From contig CAIQJL010000331.1 in NCBI GenBank assembly GCA_903872185.1, positions 1 through 44,175 on the forward strand: a DNA stretch of 44,175 nt, in the 5' to 3' direction. The notes below the pieces were generated by a model. That model saw only the letters and a list, made by a program, of their open reading frames with translations, searched no databases and had not been told where the DNA came from. Source of the DNA: an uncultured Bacteroidota bacterium. GTDB lineage: Bacteria; Bacteroidota; Bacteroidia; Bacteroidales; GWA2-32-17. A program made the translations under genes and the position numbers. Positions 9,743 through 17,875 of this stretch are shown one piece after another. Each line of letters opens with the position of its first letter. The first letter of the stretch is position 1.

Positions 9743-10357
9743 ATGATTATCACTTCTGCCGAATTTGTAAAAAGTAGCCCATCGCTTGAACTTTGCCCAA
9801 AAACAACTGCTCCCGAATTTGCTTTTATAGGCAGATCTAATGTTGGTAAATCATCATTAATAAATATGCTGGTTAATAGAACCAGTTTGGCAAAAACAGC
9901 TGTAAAACCAGGTAAAACCAGATTAATAAATCACTTTCTTATTAATAAATACTGGTATCTGGTAGATTTGCCAGGTTATGGTTATGCCTCAGCTTCTAAA
10001 AAGGAAATTGCAAAATGGGGTAAATTTATTGATGAATATCTTGCAAAAAGAAAAAACCTTGCCTGCCTTTTTGTTTTAGTTGATTCGCGATTAGAACCAC
10101 AAAAAATTGACATGGAATTTATAAATAATTTAGGATTTCAGGGAATTCCATTTGTAATAATTTCAACAAAAACTGATAAAATAACAAAGTTGAATATTGA
10201 AAAACATATCAAACAATTAAAAAAAGAGCTTAGCGAAACCTGGGAAGAGTTACCAACACACTTCCTTTCTTCTTCAAAAACAGCTGTTGGTCGTGTTGAA
10301 ATACTTGATTTAATTGAGAAAACCAACGGTGAATGGAATTTTGATAAAAACATTTGA
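9743..10357 (+). CDS. engB: Ribosome biogenesis GTPase YihA/YsxC/EngB
   Basis: FIGRSNVGKSSLINML, PGKTRLINHF, LVDLPGYGYA, STKTDK. Confidence 0.95.
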   Translation: MIITSAEFVKSSPSLELCPKTTAPEFAFIGRSNVGKSSLINMLVNRTSLAKTAVKPGKTRLINHFLINKYWYLVDLPGYGYASASKKEIAKWGKFIDEYLAKRKNLACLFVLVDSRLEPQKIDMEFINNLGFQGIPFVIISTKTDKITKLNIEKHIKQLKKELSETWEELPTHFLSSSKTAVGRVEILDLIEKTNGEWNFDKNI

Positions 10358-10385
10358 TTTAAAAAATCAACCTCGTTTTTTTTAT

Positions 10386-10393
10386 TATTTTTG
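10386..10393 (+). promoter_or_regulatory. Bacteroidota -7 promoter box (TATTTTTG) upstream of prs
   Basis: Matches TAnnTTTG, 25 bp before ATG 10418; no clear TTG at -33. Confidence 0.5.
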
Positions 10394-10417
10394 CCAAACT
10401 CCTCTAAAAATTTTAAT

Positions 10418-11359
10418 ATGTCAATGGGCAAACCTCCTGTTAAATTTTTCGCTGGTCGTGAATCAAGATACATTGCAGAAAAAATAGCACAAAAATTCGG
10501 AACCGAATTAGGAAAATCAACAGTAACCGTTTTTAGCGATGGTGAATTTCAGCCATCTTTTGAGGAAACAGTTCGTGGTTGTAAAGTTTTTATTATACAA
10601 TCTACTTTTCCTCCTCTTGATAACTTAATGGAATTAATGCTTATGGCTGATGCAGCAAGAAGAGCATCTGCTTTAGAAGTAATTGCTGTAATGCCATATT
10701 TTGGTTGGGCCAGACAAGATAGAAAAGATAAGCCACGCGTTTCTATTGGCGCAAAAGTAGTTGCAGACATGCTGCATGTTTCTGGCGTTAATCGTGTAAT
10801 GACTATGGATTTACATGCTGACCAGATTCAAGGTTTCTTTAATATTCAGGTTGATCATATTTACGCATCTGCATTATTTGTTCCTTATATTAAAAATTTA
10901 AATATTCCCGATTTAGTTGTGGCTGCTCCTGATATGGGCGGTACCAAGCGCGCCAATGCATATGCAAGATTTTTAGGTGCAGAAATGGCAATTTGTTATA
11001 AATTAAGAAAACAAGCAAATATTGTTGATCATATTACAGTAATTGGTGATGTTGAAAATAAAAATGTAGTTATTGTTGATGACATGATTGATACAGCCGG
11101 AACAGTTTGTTTGGCTGCTGAAATGATGATGGGACGTGGAGCAAAAAGTGTTAGAGTTGTTGCAACCCATCCTGTGCTTTCTGGAAAAGCATATGAAAGA
11201 ATTAACAATTCTGTTATTACCGAGTTACTTGTAAGCGATTCTATACCTTTAAGAGGAGAATCACCAAAAATAAAAGTAATTACAATTGCTGATCTTTTTG
11301 CCGACATAATAAACAAGGTATATAACTACCAATCAATAAGTTCAAATTTTATTGTGTAA
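10418..11359 (+). CDS. prs: Ribose-phosphate pyrophosphokinase
   Basis: VKFFAGRESRYIAEKIAQKFG...FSDGEFQPSFEETVRG...YFGWARQDRKDKPR...VVIVDDMIDTAGT. The supplied ORF starts at TTG 10391; ATG 10418 is more plausible. Confidence 0.95.
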   Translation: MSMGKPPVKFFAGRESRYIAEKIAQKFGTELGKSTVTVFSDGEFQPSFEETVRGCKVFIIQSTFPPLDNLMELMLMADAARRASALEVIAVMPYFGWARQDRKDKPRVSIGAKVVADMLHVSGVNRVMTMDLHADQIQGFFNIQVDHIYASALFVPYIKNLNIPDLVVAAPDMGGTKRANAYARFLGAEMAICYKLRKQANIVDHITVIGDVENKNVVIVDDMIDTAGTVCLAAEMMMGRGAKSVRVVATHPVLSGKAYERINNSVITELLVSDSIPLRGESPKIKVITIADLFADIINKVYNYQSISSNFIV

Positions 11360-11385
11360 AAGAACTTATTATTCAAATCTTTTTG

Positions 11386-11393
11386 TAAATTTG
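11386..11393 (+). promoter_or_regulatory. Putative -7 promoter box (TAAATTTG) upstream of rplY
   Basis: Matches TAnnTTTG; implies a leader of roughly 85-90 nt before ATG 11487. Confidence 0.5.
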
Positions 11394-11486
11394 CAGTCCC
11401 TTTTTAGACCTCTATTTTCAGTGTAATGGGAAGTTAAGTCTAGGGTAAACAGGACATTAATTTTGAGTAACACAAAACATTAAAAA

Positions 11487-12125
11487 ATGAAAGCAATTGA
11501 AATCAGCGCAAAATTGCGCGAAAACGTTGGAAAAAAATCTTCGAAACTATTACGTAGAGAAGAATCAATTCCTTGTGTTCTTTATGGAACAGAAAAAAAC
11601 ATTCATTTTTCAGCTATTGAAAGTGAATTTCGTCATTTGATTTATACATCAAATGTTTATTATGCAAAACTAAATATTGACGGAAAAGAGCATAAAGCTA
11701 TTGTTAAAGACATTCAATTTCATCCAGTATCAGATAAAATTCTTCATATAGATTTTCTGAATATTTCTGATGACAAGCCAATTACTGTATCAATTCCAGT
11801 AAAACTAAACGGTTTTGCAATTGGTGTACAAGAAGGCGGTAAACTTTTTCAGGATGCACGTCGTCTTGCTGTTACAGGTTTATTAAAACATTTTATTGAA
11901 GAAATTCAAATTGATGTTACAAACCTTAAAATTGCAACTTCAATTAGAGTTTCAGATATTAAACTTGATAACTTGGTAATATCTGAAATGCCAAATAAAA
12001 ATGTTGCATCTGTAAGAGTAACAAGAGCTGCTAAAGAAGCTGATGCTACTCCTGGCGCTGCCGCTGCCGAAGGCGCTGCTCCTGCTGCTGGCGCTGCTGC
12101 TCCTGCTGCTGCTGCAAAAAAATAA
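11487..12125 (+). CDS. rplY: 50S ribosomal protein L25/general stress protein Ctc
   Basis: KLRENVGKKSSKLLRREESIPCVLYG...HIDFLNISDDKPITVSIPVKLNG; Ala/Pro-rich low-complexity C-terminus. Confidence 0.95.
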   Translation: MKAIEISAKLRENVGKKSSKLLRREESIPCVLYGTEKNIHFSAIESEFRHLIYTSNVYYAKLNIDGKEHKAIVKDIQFHPVSDKILHIDFLNISDDKPITVSIPVKLNGFAIGVQEGGKLFQDARRLAVTGLLKHFIEEIQIDVTNLKIATSIRVSDIKLDNLVISEMPNKNVASVRVTRAAKEADATPGAAAAEGAAPAAGAAAPAAAAKK

Positions 12126-12147
12126 AACATTCTAATTCCTAAAGCAT

Positions 12148-12732
12148 TTGAAATATTTAATTGCAGGTTTAGGAAATATTGGATCGGAATATTCCGACAC
12201 AAGACATAATATTGGATTTATGGTATTGGACGCCCTTGCAAAGGCGTCCAATGTTGTTTTTGAAAGTGGAAGACATAGTTTCACTGCAACCTTAAAATCA
12301 AAAGGCAGAACCTATATTCTTATTAAACCCACAACATACATGAATTTGAGCGGGAAAGCGATTAAATTCTGGCTCGAAAAAGAAAAAATTACTCCAGATA
12401 AATTACTAGTTATTTTAGATGACATTGCCTTGCCCTATGCAACTATACGAATTAGAGCAAATGGCAGTAATGGCGGACATAACGGCCTAAAAAGCATCGA
12501 TGAAATGATTGGCAACCAAAATTATGCAAGAATGCGTTTTGGAGTTGGCAACGATTTTTCGAGAGGAAAACAAGCAGACTATGTATTAAGTGAATTTAGT
12601 TCAGAAGAAAATAAAACCTTACCTATTTGTATTGAGAAAATGAGATTAGCTGCATTAAATTTCGGTTTTACCGGAATTCAAAACACAATGAATAGTTTTA
12701 ATGGAATAGTACCTTTTCCAGAAAACTCCTAA
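12148..12732 (+). CDS. pth: Peptidyl-tRNA hydrolase
   Basis: KYLIAGLGNIGSEYSDTRHNIGFMVLD...KPTTYMNLSGKAI...DDIALP...GSNGGHNGLKSI...RMRFGVG. TTG start supported by the conserved N-terminus. Confidence 0.95.
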   Translation: MKYLIAGLGNIGSEYSDTRHNIGFMVLDALAKASNVVFESGRHSFTATLKSKGRTYILIKPTTYMNLSGKAIKFWLEKEKITPDKLLVILDDIALPYATIRIRANGSNGGHNGLKSIDEMIGNQNYARMRFGVGNDFSRGKQADYVLSEFSSEENKTLPICIEKMRLAALNFGFTGIQNTMNSFNGIVPFPENS

Positions 12733-13316
12733 CAATAATCAGATTTGTGATTTGGATCCACCAATTCACGGTATTTCTCTACAATTTTCTTAAAATCATC
12801 CCATGAATCTTTTTTAAGATTTGGGTTTCTTAACAATGCAGCTGGATGAAATGTTGGCATTGCCAAACAACCATTCCATTCAATCCATTCCCCACGCACC
12901 TTTGTTATTTTTAATTTGGGATCAACCAAACCATTTAAAGCAGTTGCACCTAAAAGTATTATAATTTTTGGTTGAATAAGTTCAATTTGTTTTAACAAAA
13001 ATGGTGTACATGCCGCTCTTTCTAATGGTTTTGGAGCACGATTATCAGGTGGCCTACATTTAACAATATTCCCAATAAATACATTTTCTGTTCTTGAAAA
13101 ACCAAACTCGGCTAAAATTTTATCTAACAACTGACCTGAACGACCAACAAATGGCCTGCCTTTAATATCTTCATCACGACCAGGACCTTCACCAACACAT
13201 ACTATTTTTGAACTAAACGGACCTTCACCAAAAACCACATTTGTTCTTCCTTTAGCCAAAGGACATTTTTGGCAAACAACTATTTCTTTTCTTAAAAGTT
13301 CGAATTCTTTGTTCAT
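12729..13316 (-). CDS. Type-4 (Fe-S) uracil-DNA glycosylase
   Basis: CQKCPLAKGRTNVVFGEGP...VGEGPGRDEDIKGRPFVGRSGQLLD...NIVKCRPPDNRAP...TFHPAALLRNP. Confidence 0.92.
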   Translation of the reverse strand: MNKEFELLRKEIVVCQKCPLAKGRTNVVFGEGPFSSKIVCVGEGPGRDEDIKGRPFVGRSGQLLDKILAEFGFSRTENVFIGNIVKCRPPDNRAPKPLERAACTPFLLKQIELIQPKIIILLGATALNGLVDPKLKITKVRGEWIEWNGCLAMPTFHPAALLRNPNLKKDSWDDFKKIVEKYRELVDPNHKSDYC

Positions 13317-13461
13317 GAATTTTTCTTATTTATGCGAATTTAAGAAAAAAATAAAAAAGATAACATATATTTTTTACATTCTTAACAAATTCAAGACTCT
13401 ATTATACAAGAACATTTACGCCAAAATAACACTACCAATTACTTTTTCTTTTAATTTGTTA

Positions 13462-13528
13462 GACTCCTCTGGAGTCAAACGTTTATAGCAATTAAATTGC
13501 TATAAACATGCGACCCCTATTGGGGTCG
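13462..13528. repeat. Triple-hairpin intergenic repeat element, copy A
   Basis: Three consecutive palindromes: GACTCC-TCT-GGAGTC (13462-13476), GTTTATAGCAAT-TAA-ATTGCTATAAAC (13481-13507), CGACCCC-TATT-GGGGTCG (13511-13528). Confidence 0.75.
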
Positions 13529-13678
13529 AAGATTATAATATTTATCTTTTTATATTGTGTTTTTTAAAGAGTTTTTCTTCATAGAGAAACATTTAGGATG
13601 CTGTTTTTTTATGAATACACTTAAAATATGAAATATAATTATTTTTATTCTTTACAGTTTTTATTTTAATTTTACATC

Positions 13679-15796
13679 GTGAGCAGAAATAAAATAAATA
13701 AGACCAAACCAAAAGTAACGACTAAAATTACACCTTCTAAAAGTTATGAAAGATATTGGTTTTTTGGAATATTGGTACTTATTACTGTTGTTTATTTTCC
13801 TTCGTTACTAAACGGTTTTACAAACTGGGACGACCCTTCATACATCACTAAAAACGAGTTTATAAAAGGATTAAGAATTGAAAATTTAAAAGCAATGTTC
13901 GGTGAGTTTAACAACGGACATTATCATCCCTTAACCTGGGTTTCTCTTGCAATAAATTATTCTATTTCTGAATTAAACCCCTTTGGTTATCATCTTACCA
14001 ATCTTATTATTCACTTATTGAATGTTAGTTTAGTTTTTTTGTTTATAAAAGAATTATCCAAACAGTGGCAGATTGCATTAATTACTGCATTATTATTTGG
14101 AATTCACCCCCTTTCTGTTGAATCAGTTGCCTGGATTACCGAACGTAAAAATGTACTTTACACTTTTTTCTTTTTAAGTTCATTATTAGCATATCTAAAA
14201 TTTATAAACAAAGAAAAAACAATATTATATTTTACATCATTTTTGCTCTTTATTATTTCCATTTTATCAAAATCACCGGCAATAATTTTACCTCTAATTT
14301 TAATTCTAATTGATTATTTAAAGGAAAGAAAGCTTCTCTCAGCTAAAGTGATTTTTGAAAAAGTTCCTTTCTTTTTACTTTCTATAACATTTGGCATAAT
14401 AACTTCAATGGCTCAGGCAAAAGTCATTCCTATCTCATCAGAAGTAATTCCTTTCGAAGCAAATTTAATATATGGGGCTTGGGGATTTTTAAAATACTTC
14501 ATTTTAACTATAATTCCTTACAATTTATCAGCATTTTATCCATTTGTTACTACTAATTATCCAATTTATTTCTTTATTGGTTGGATATTTATTTTTGCAT
14601 TTATCTGGTTTGTATGGCATAATTGGAAAAAGAATAATCGCTTAATTGTATTTGGACTTTTGTTTTTTACTGCAAATATTTTCCTTTTTCTAAAATTTTT
14701 TAATCTTGTTTCCAGCTCCTATTATATTGCCGACAGATATACTTACGTTGCTTCAATTGGATTATTTTTTATTTTTAGCAACTATTTATTCAAATTTAAA
14801 TCAACAGAAAAAGGTATTTCAACAATTTCAAAAGCAATAATTATAGCAATAATTATAATTCTAGGAACAATAACTTTTAACAGAAATAAAACATGGAAAA
14901 ACAGCTTAACTCTTTGGGATAATGTTATAGAAAAATATCCAGGAGCATTGGTTCCACTATTAAATCAAGGAAATGCATTTCGTGATGATGGCAGATATTC
15001 TGATGCACTTACAAATTATAATAAAATAATAACCGCTGATCCTTCTTTTTATGAAGCATTATCTAATCGAGGTTATGTTTTATATATGCTAGGCAATTAT
15101 AATGCAGCAATTACTGATTATAACAAAGCATTAGTATTAAAACCTAATGATAAGAAACTTCTTATCAATAGAATTTTATGTTATCAAAAACTTGGAAATA
15201 ACGATATCGCAGAAAAAGAAATAGAAAACTCCATTTTAAATGGTGATAATAGCGCCCAATATTATAATTTGTTAGGAAATACTTATTTTGAAAAAAATAA
15301 ATATAAAGAAGCAATAGAACAATATTCAAAAGCAATTGAAATTGAACCTAAAACTGCACTTTTTTGGTATAACAGAGCTAACTCAAAAGCCAGGCTAAGC
15401 ATGCATAACGAAGCTTGTAGCGATTACAACAAATCCATTGAAATTGATAATTCTAATTCCGATTATTATTTTAACAGAGGTACAACAAAATATTTCTTAA
15501 AAGATTTTAATGGAGCAAAAACAGATTTGCTATCGGCAATAAAATTAAATTCAAATAATGCCGGTTATTATTTAAACAAAAGCAATATTGAAATTTCATT
15601 AGGAAACATATCTATAGCTATTGACGATATCTCAAAAGCGATTAAACTTGATGTAAACAATTCGCAAAATTATTTAAGAAGAGCAGTTTTGTTTTTTCAG
15701 ATTAATAAAACTGATTTAGGCTGTAAGGATGCAAATACTGCATTACGTATGGGAAATTCTATAGCAAATGAGTTATTAAAAAAGAACTGCAAATAG
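13679..15796 (+). CDS. Multipass TMTC/PMT-like glycosyltransferase-type protein with C-terminal TPR repeats
   Basis: LLNGFTNWDDPSYITKN, NGHYHPLTWVSLAINY, HPLSVESVAWITERKNVLYTFFFLSS, then multiple TPR units (AITDYNKALVLKPND, AIEQYSKAIEIEPKTA). GTG start. Confidence 0.8.
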   Translation: MSRNKINKTKPKVTTKITPSKSYERYWFFGILVLITVVYFPSLLNGFTNWDDPSYITKNEFIKGLRIENLKAMFGEFNNGHYHPLTWVSLAINYSISELNPFGYHLTNLIIHLLNVSLVFLFIKELSKQWQIALITALLFGIHPLSVESVAWITERKNVLYTFFFLSSLLAYLKFINKEKTILYFTSFLLFIISILSKSPAIILPLILILIDYLKERKLLSAKVIFEKVPFFLLSITFGIITSMAQAKVIPISSEVIPFEANLIYGAWGFLKYFILTIIPYNLSAFYPFVTTNYPIYFFIGWIFIFAFIWFVWHNWKKNNRLIVFGLLFFTANIFLFLKFFNLVSSSYYIADRYTYVASIGLFFIFSNYLFKFKSTEKGISTISKAIIIAIIIILGTITFNRNKTWKNSLTLWDNVIEKYPGALVPLLNQGNAFRDDGRYSDALTNYNKIITADPSFYEALSNRGYVLYMLGNYNAAITDYNKALVLKPNDKKLLINRILCYQKLGNNDIAEKEIENSILNGDNSAQYYNLLGNTYFEKNKYKEAIEQYSKAIEIEPKTALFWYNRANSKARLSMHNEACSDYNKSIEIDNSNSDYYFNRGTTKYFLKDFNGAKTDLLSAIKLNSNNAGYYLNKSNIEISLGNISIAIDDISKAIKLDVNNSQNYLRRAVLFFQINKTDLGCKDANTALRMGNSIANELLKKNCK

Positions 15797-15924
15797 ATAG
15801 ATTGCTTCATTCATCAGTGCTTGCTCAAAAATTATATTATGAAAAAAGCTTACACGCTTTTAGCACTTGAATATTTTTTCACAAAAAATTCATATCTTCG
15901 TACATTAATCAACACTTTTGTAGT

Positions 15925-16410
15925 GTGAAACAAAAAAAGATTTCTATTTCTTTTACAGAATTTTCTGGCGAAGCCGAACTTCCTGAGGACATTAAAAATC
16001 TTGCTAATCATGCAAAAAAAGCAGCAGATAATGCCTACGCACCATATTCGAAATTCAAAGTTGGTGCAGCAGTTTTATTAGCAAACGGAAAAATAATCAC
16101 TGGAAATAATCAAGAAAATTCTGCATATCCTTCTGGTATTTGTGCCGAACGAGTAGCAATTTTTTATGCAAACGCACAATATCCAAAAGTTGCAATAAAT
16201 GCTATTGCCATAGTTGCATTTCACAACAATAAAGAATTAAATTCTCCGGTTTATCCATGCGGATCATGCCGTCAGGTAATATCTGAAAGCCAGAGTAAAC
16301 AAAATTATCCTATAAAATTATACTTTTTAGGTAAAAAATTTATTCATGGCATTGATGATGCTTCGCATATGCTTCCTCTTGAATTTGATAAAGAATCTCT
16401 GAATTCCTAA
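15925..16410 (+). CDS. cdd: Cytidine deaminase
   Basis: AYAPYSKFKVGAAVLLANGKIITGNNQENSAYPSGICAERVAIF...YPCGSCRQVISE. GTG start. Confidence 0.95.
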   Translation: MKQKKISISFTEFSGEAELPEDIKNLANHAKKAADNAYAPYSKFKVGAAVLLANGKIITGNNQENSAYPSGICAERVAIFYANAQYPKVAINAIAIVAFHNNKELNSPVYPCGSCRQVISESQSKQNYPIKLYFLGKKFIHGIDDASHMLPLEFDKESLNS

Positions 16411-16425
16411 TGAAAAATTAAACAG

Positions 16426-16791
16426 TTAAATTGTTACACTGTTTACTCCACTAACTTTTAAAATATGACATTTATCGGCTGAAATTATAAAATTTTCGTC
16501 AACCACTTTAATTCCCGATTTAACACCAACAAATTTAAAAGTCTCTTGTTTGTTTTCAAGCATTTGCTGATAATTATCATTTAAAATTGTATAGACATTC
16601 TGAAAAACACCATCGGTAATTCTTATAGTATCACCAGTAGAACTTCTTATAGTAAAATAATTATCTAAAGTTCCTCCATTAACTTCAATACTAACAGAAG
16701 CAAACATTGAATTACAAACAATATCCGCTTCTTTATGCTTGCAAGAATATGAAATTAAAATTATTGCAATAAGTTGTAAATACCTTTTCAT
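16426..16791 (-). CDS. Hypothetical lipoprotein
   Basis: MKRYLQLIAIILISYSC lipobox-like signal; no family recognised. Confidence 0.55.
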   Translation of the reverse strand: MKRYLQLIAIILISYSCKHKEADIVCNSMFASVSIEVNGGTLDNYFTIRSSTGDTIRITDGVFQNVYTILNDNYQQMLENKQETFKFVGVKSGIKVVDENFIISADKCHILKVSGVNSVTI

Positions 16792-16843
16792 TAAAAATGA
16801 ATTATAAAAAAGTAAATATACAAACTCTTAAAACACGTTTATT

Positions 16844-17665
16844 TTATTTTAAAAAAGCTTTAATTTCAGCTAAATATTTTTCTTTATCAGCAGAAAGATT
16901 ATTATCGCCATTACTATTTTTAACTGTATAAATAGACGAAATACTGCTTCGGATTTTAGCTAATTCTTTGATATCTTTTATAGTGTAAACTAAATCTTTA
17001 TCACCAACAATGAAAAGAACTCCACTTAACTGTGCACCCTTACTTTCTAACGCATATTTAGGCTCACATTCAGTTTTATTGTATCCCAAAGGAACAAGTA
17101 CTTCAAGACTTTTAGCTTCTTTTAACCTTGTTTTCGCTAACTCAAATGTTGAATATGGCGAATCGGCTATTATTGTTCCTAAGTTACGGTTAGAACCAAC
17201 AGCAATCGACAAGCCAGCACCAATTCCAACTCCGTATAAATGAATTTTTGGTATACTTGTTTTTTCTTTCTTCAAATAGTCAACAACAGCATTTAAATCT
17301 TTTTGAAATTGAGAATAAATGTAGAAATTTGGTTTTATTTCAAAATCTGAACTTGCACCAAACCCACGATAATCATAAGCTAAAACATGGTAACCGAGTG
17401 ATAGAAACACACTAACCTGCTCCATTAAATCAGACATATTTCCATTTCCGTCATCACTTAAAACCATAATTTTATAAGAAGTCTGACTTGATGGAAAATA
17501 CCAGGCATTAAGCATAATACCTTCTTCAGCTTTAATCTTAATTTCTTCGTATTTCATTCCAAAATCTGATGGCTTTACAGCATATGTACGAACAGGATTT
17601 AACGCATTTATATTGCTTATTAAAAGCAAATTGAACAAGAACAACAAAAAAGCTACATTTTTCAT
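16844..17665 (-). CDS. Alpha/beta hydrolase, signal-peptide bearing
   Basis: N-terminal signal; YDYRGFGASSDFE, LYGVGIGAGLSIAVG, IIADSPYSTFE, FIVGDKDLV. Confidence 0.8.
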   Translation of the reverse strand: MKNVAFLLFLFNLLLISNINALNPVRTYAVKPSDFGMKYEEIKIKAEEGIMLNAWYFPSSQTSYKIMVLSDDGNGNMSDLMEQVSVFLSLGYHVLAYDYRGFGASSDFEIKPNFYIYSQFQKDLNAVVDYLKKEKTSIPKIHLYGVGIGAGLSIAVGSNRNLGTIIADSPYSTFELAKTRLKEAKSLEVLVPLGYNKTECEPKYALESKGAQLSGVLFIVGDKDLVYTIKDIKELAKIRSSISSIYTVKNSNGDNNLSADKEKYLAEIKAFLK

Positions 17666-17825
17666 AGTGTTATAAATTTAAATCTTGCTATAAAAGTAAA
17701 AAAATGAATAGAATGATAGTTAAATATTATTGCATAATTATAAACAAAAATTTATTTAGCTGTTTTACTGAACATAAGAAATCATAAAAATATAAAAACT
17801 TTAGTCTTTTAGTTAAGAAGTTTCA

Positions 17826-17854
17826 TTGAAATTAGTTCCTTTTTTGTACTTTTG
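17826..17854 (+). promoter_or_regulatory. Bacteroidota-type promoter upstream of yidC (TTG-N18-TACTTTTG)
   Basis: TTG 17826-17828, 18-nt spacer, TACTTTTG 17847-17854, 21 bp before ATG 17876. Confidence 0.7.
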
Positions 17855-17875
17855 CCACCTCAAAAAAAAGACAAA

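Noticed and set aside
11029-11316. 95-aa antisense ORF in prs
   Set aside because: Antisense to a highly conserved enzyme; likely a codon-usage shadow.
12015-12122. GCTGCTCCTGCTGCTG-like tract considered as a phase-variable microsatellite
   Set aside because: It encodes the Ala/Pro-rich L25 tail in mixed codons; not a uniform repeat, and 3-bp-unit changes would stay in frame.
11906-12202. 98-aa antisense ORF with Ala-rich stretch over rplY/pth
   Set aside because: The Ala-rich part is the mirror of the GCT/GCC-rich L25 tail; spurious.
13462-13528. Triple hairpin considered as a CRISPR-like array
   Set aside because: Palindromes differ in sequence and there are no identical repeats with regular unique spacers; no cas genes in the window.
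15909-15924. ACACT-TTTGT-AGTGT inverted repeat overlapping the cdd start considered as a riboswitch or operator
   Set aside because: Only a 5-bp stem; too short to support a regulatory claim.
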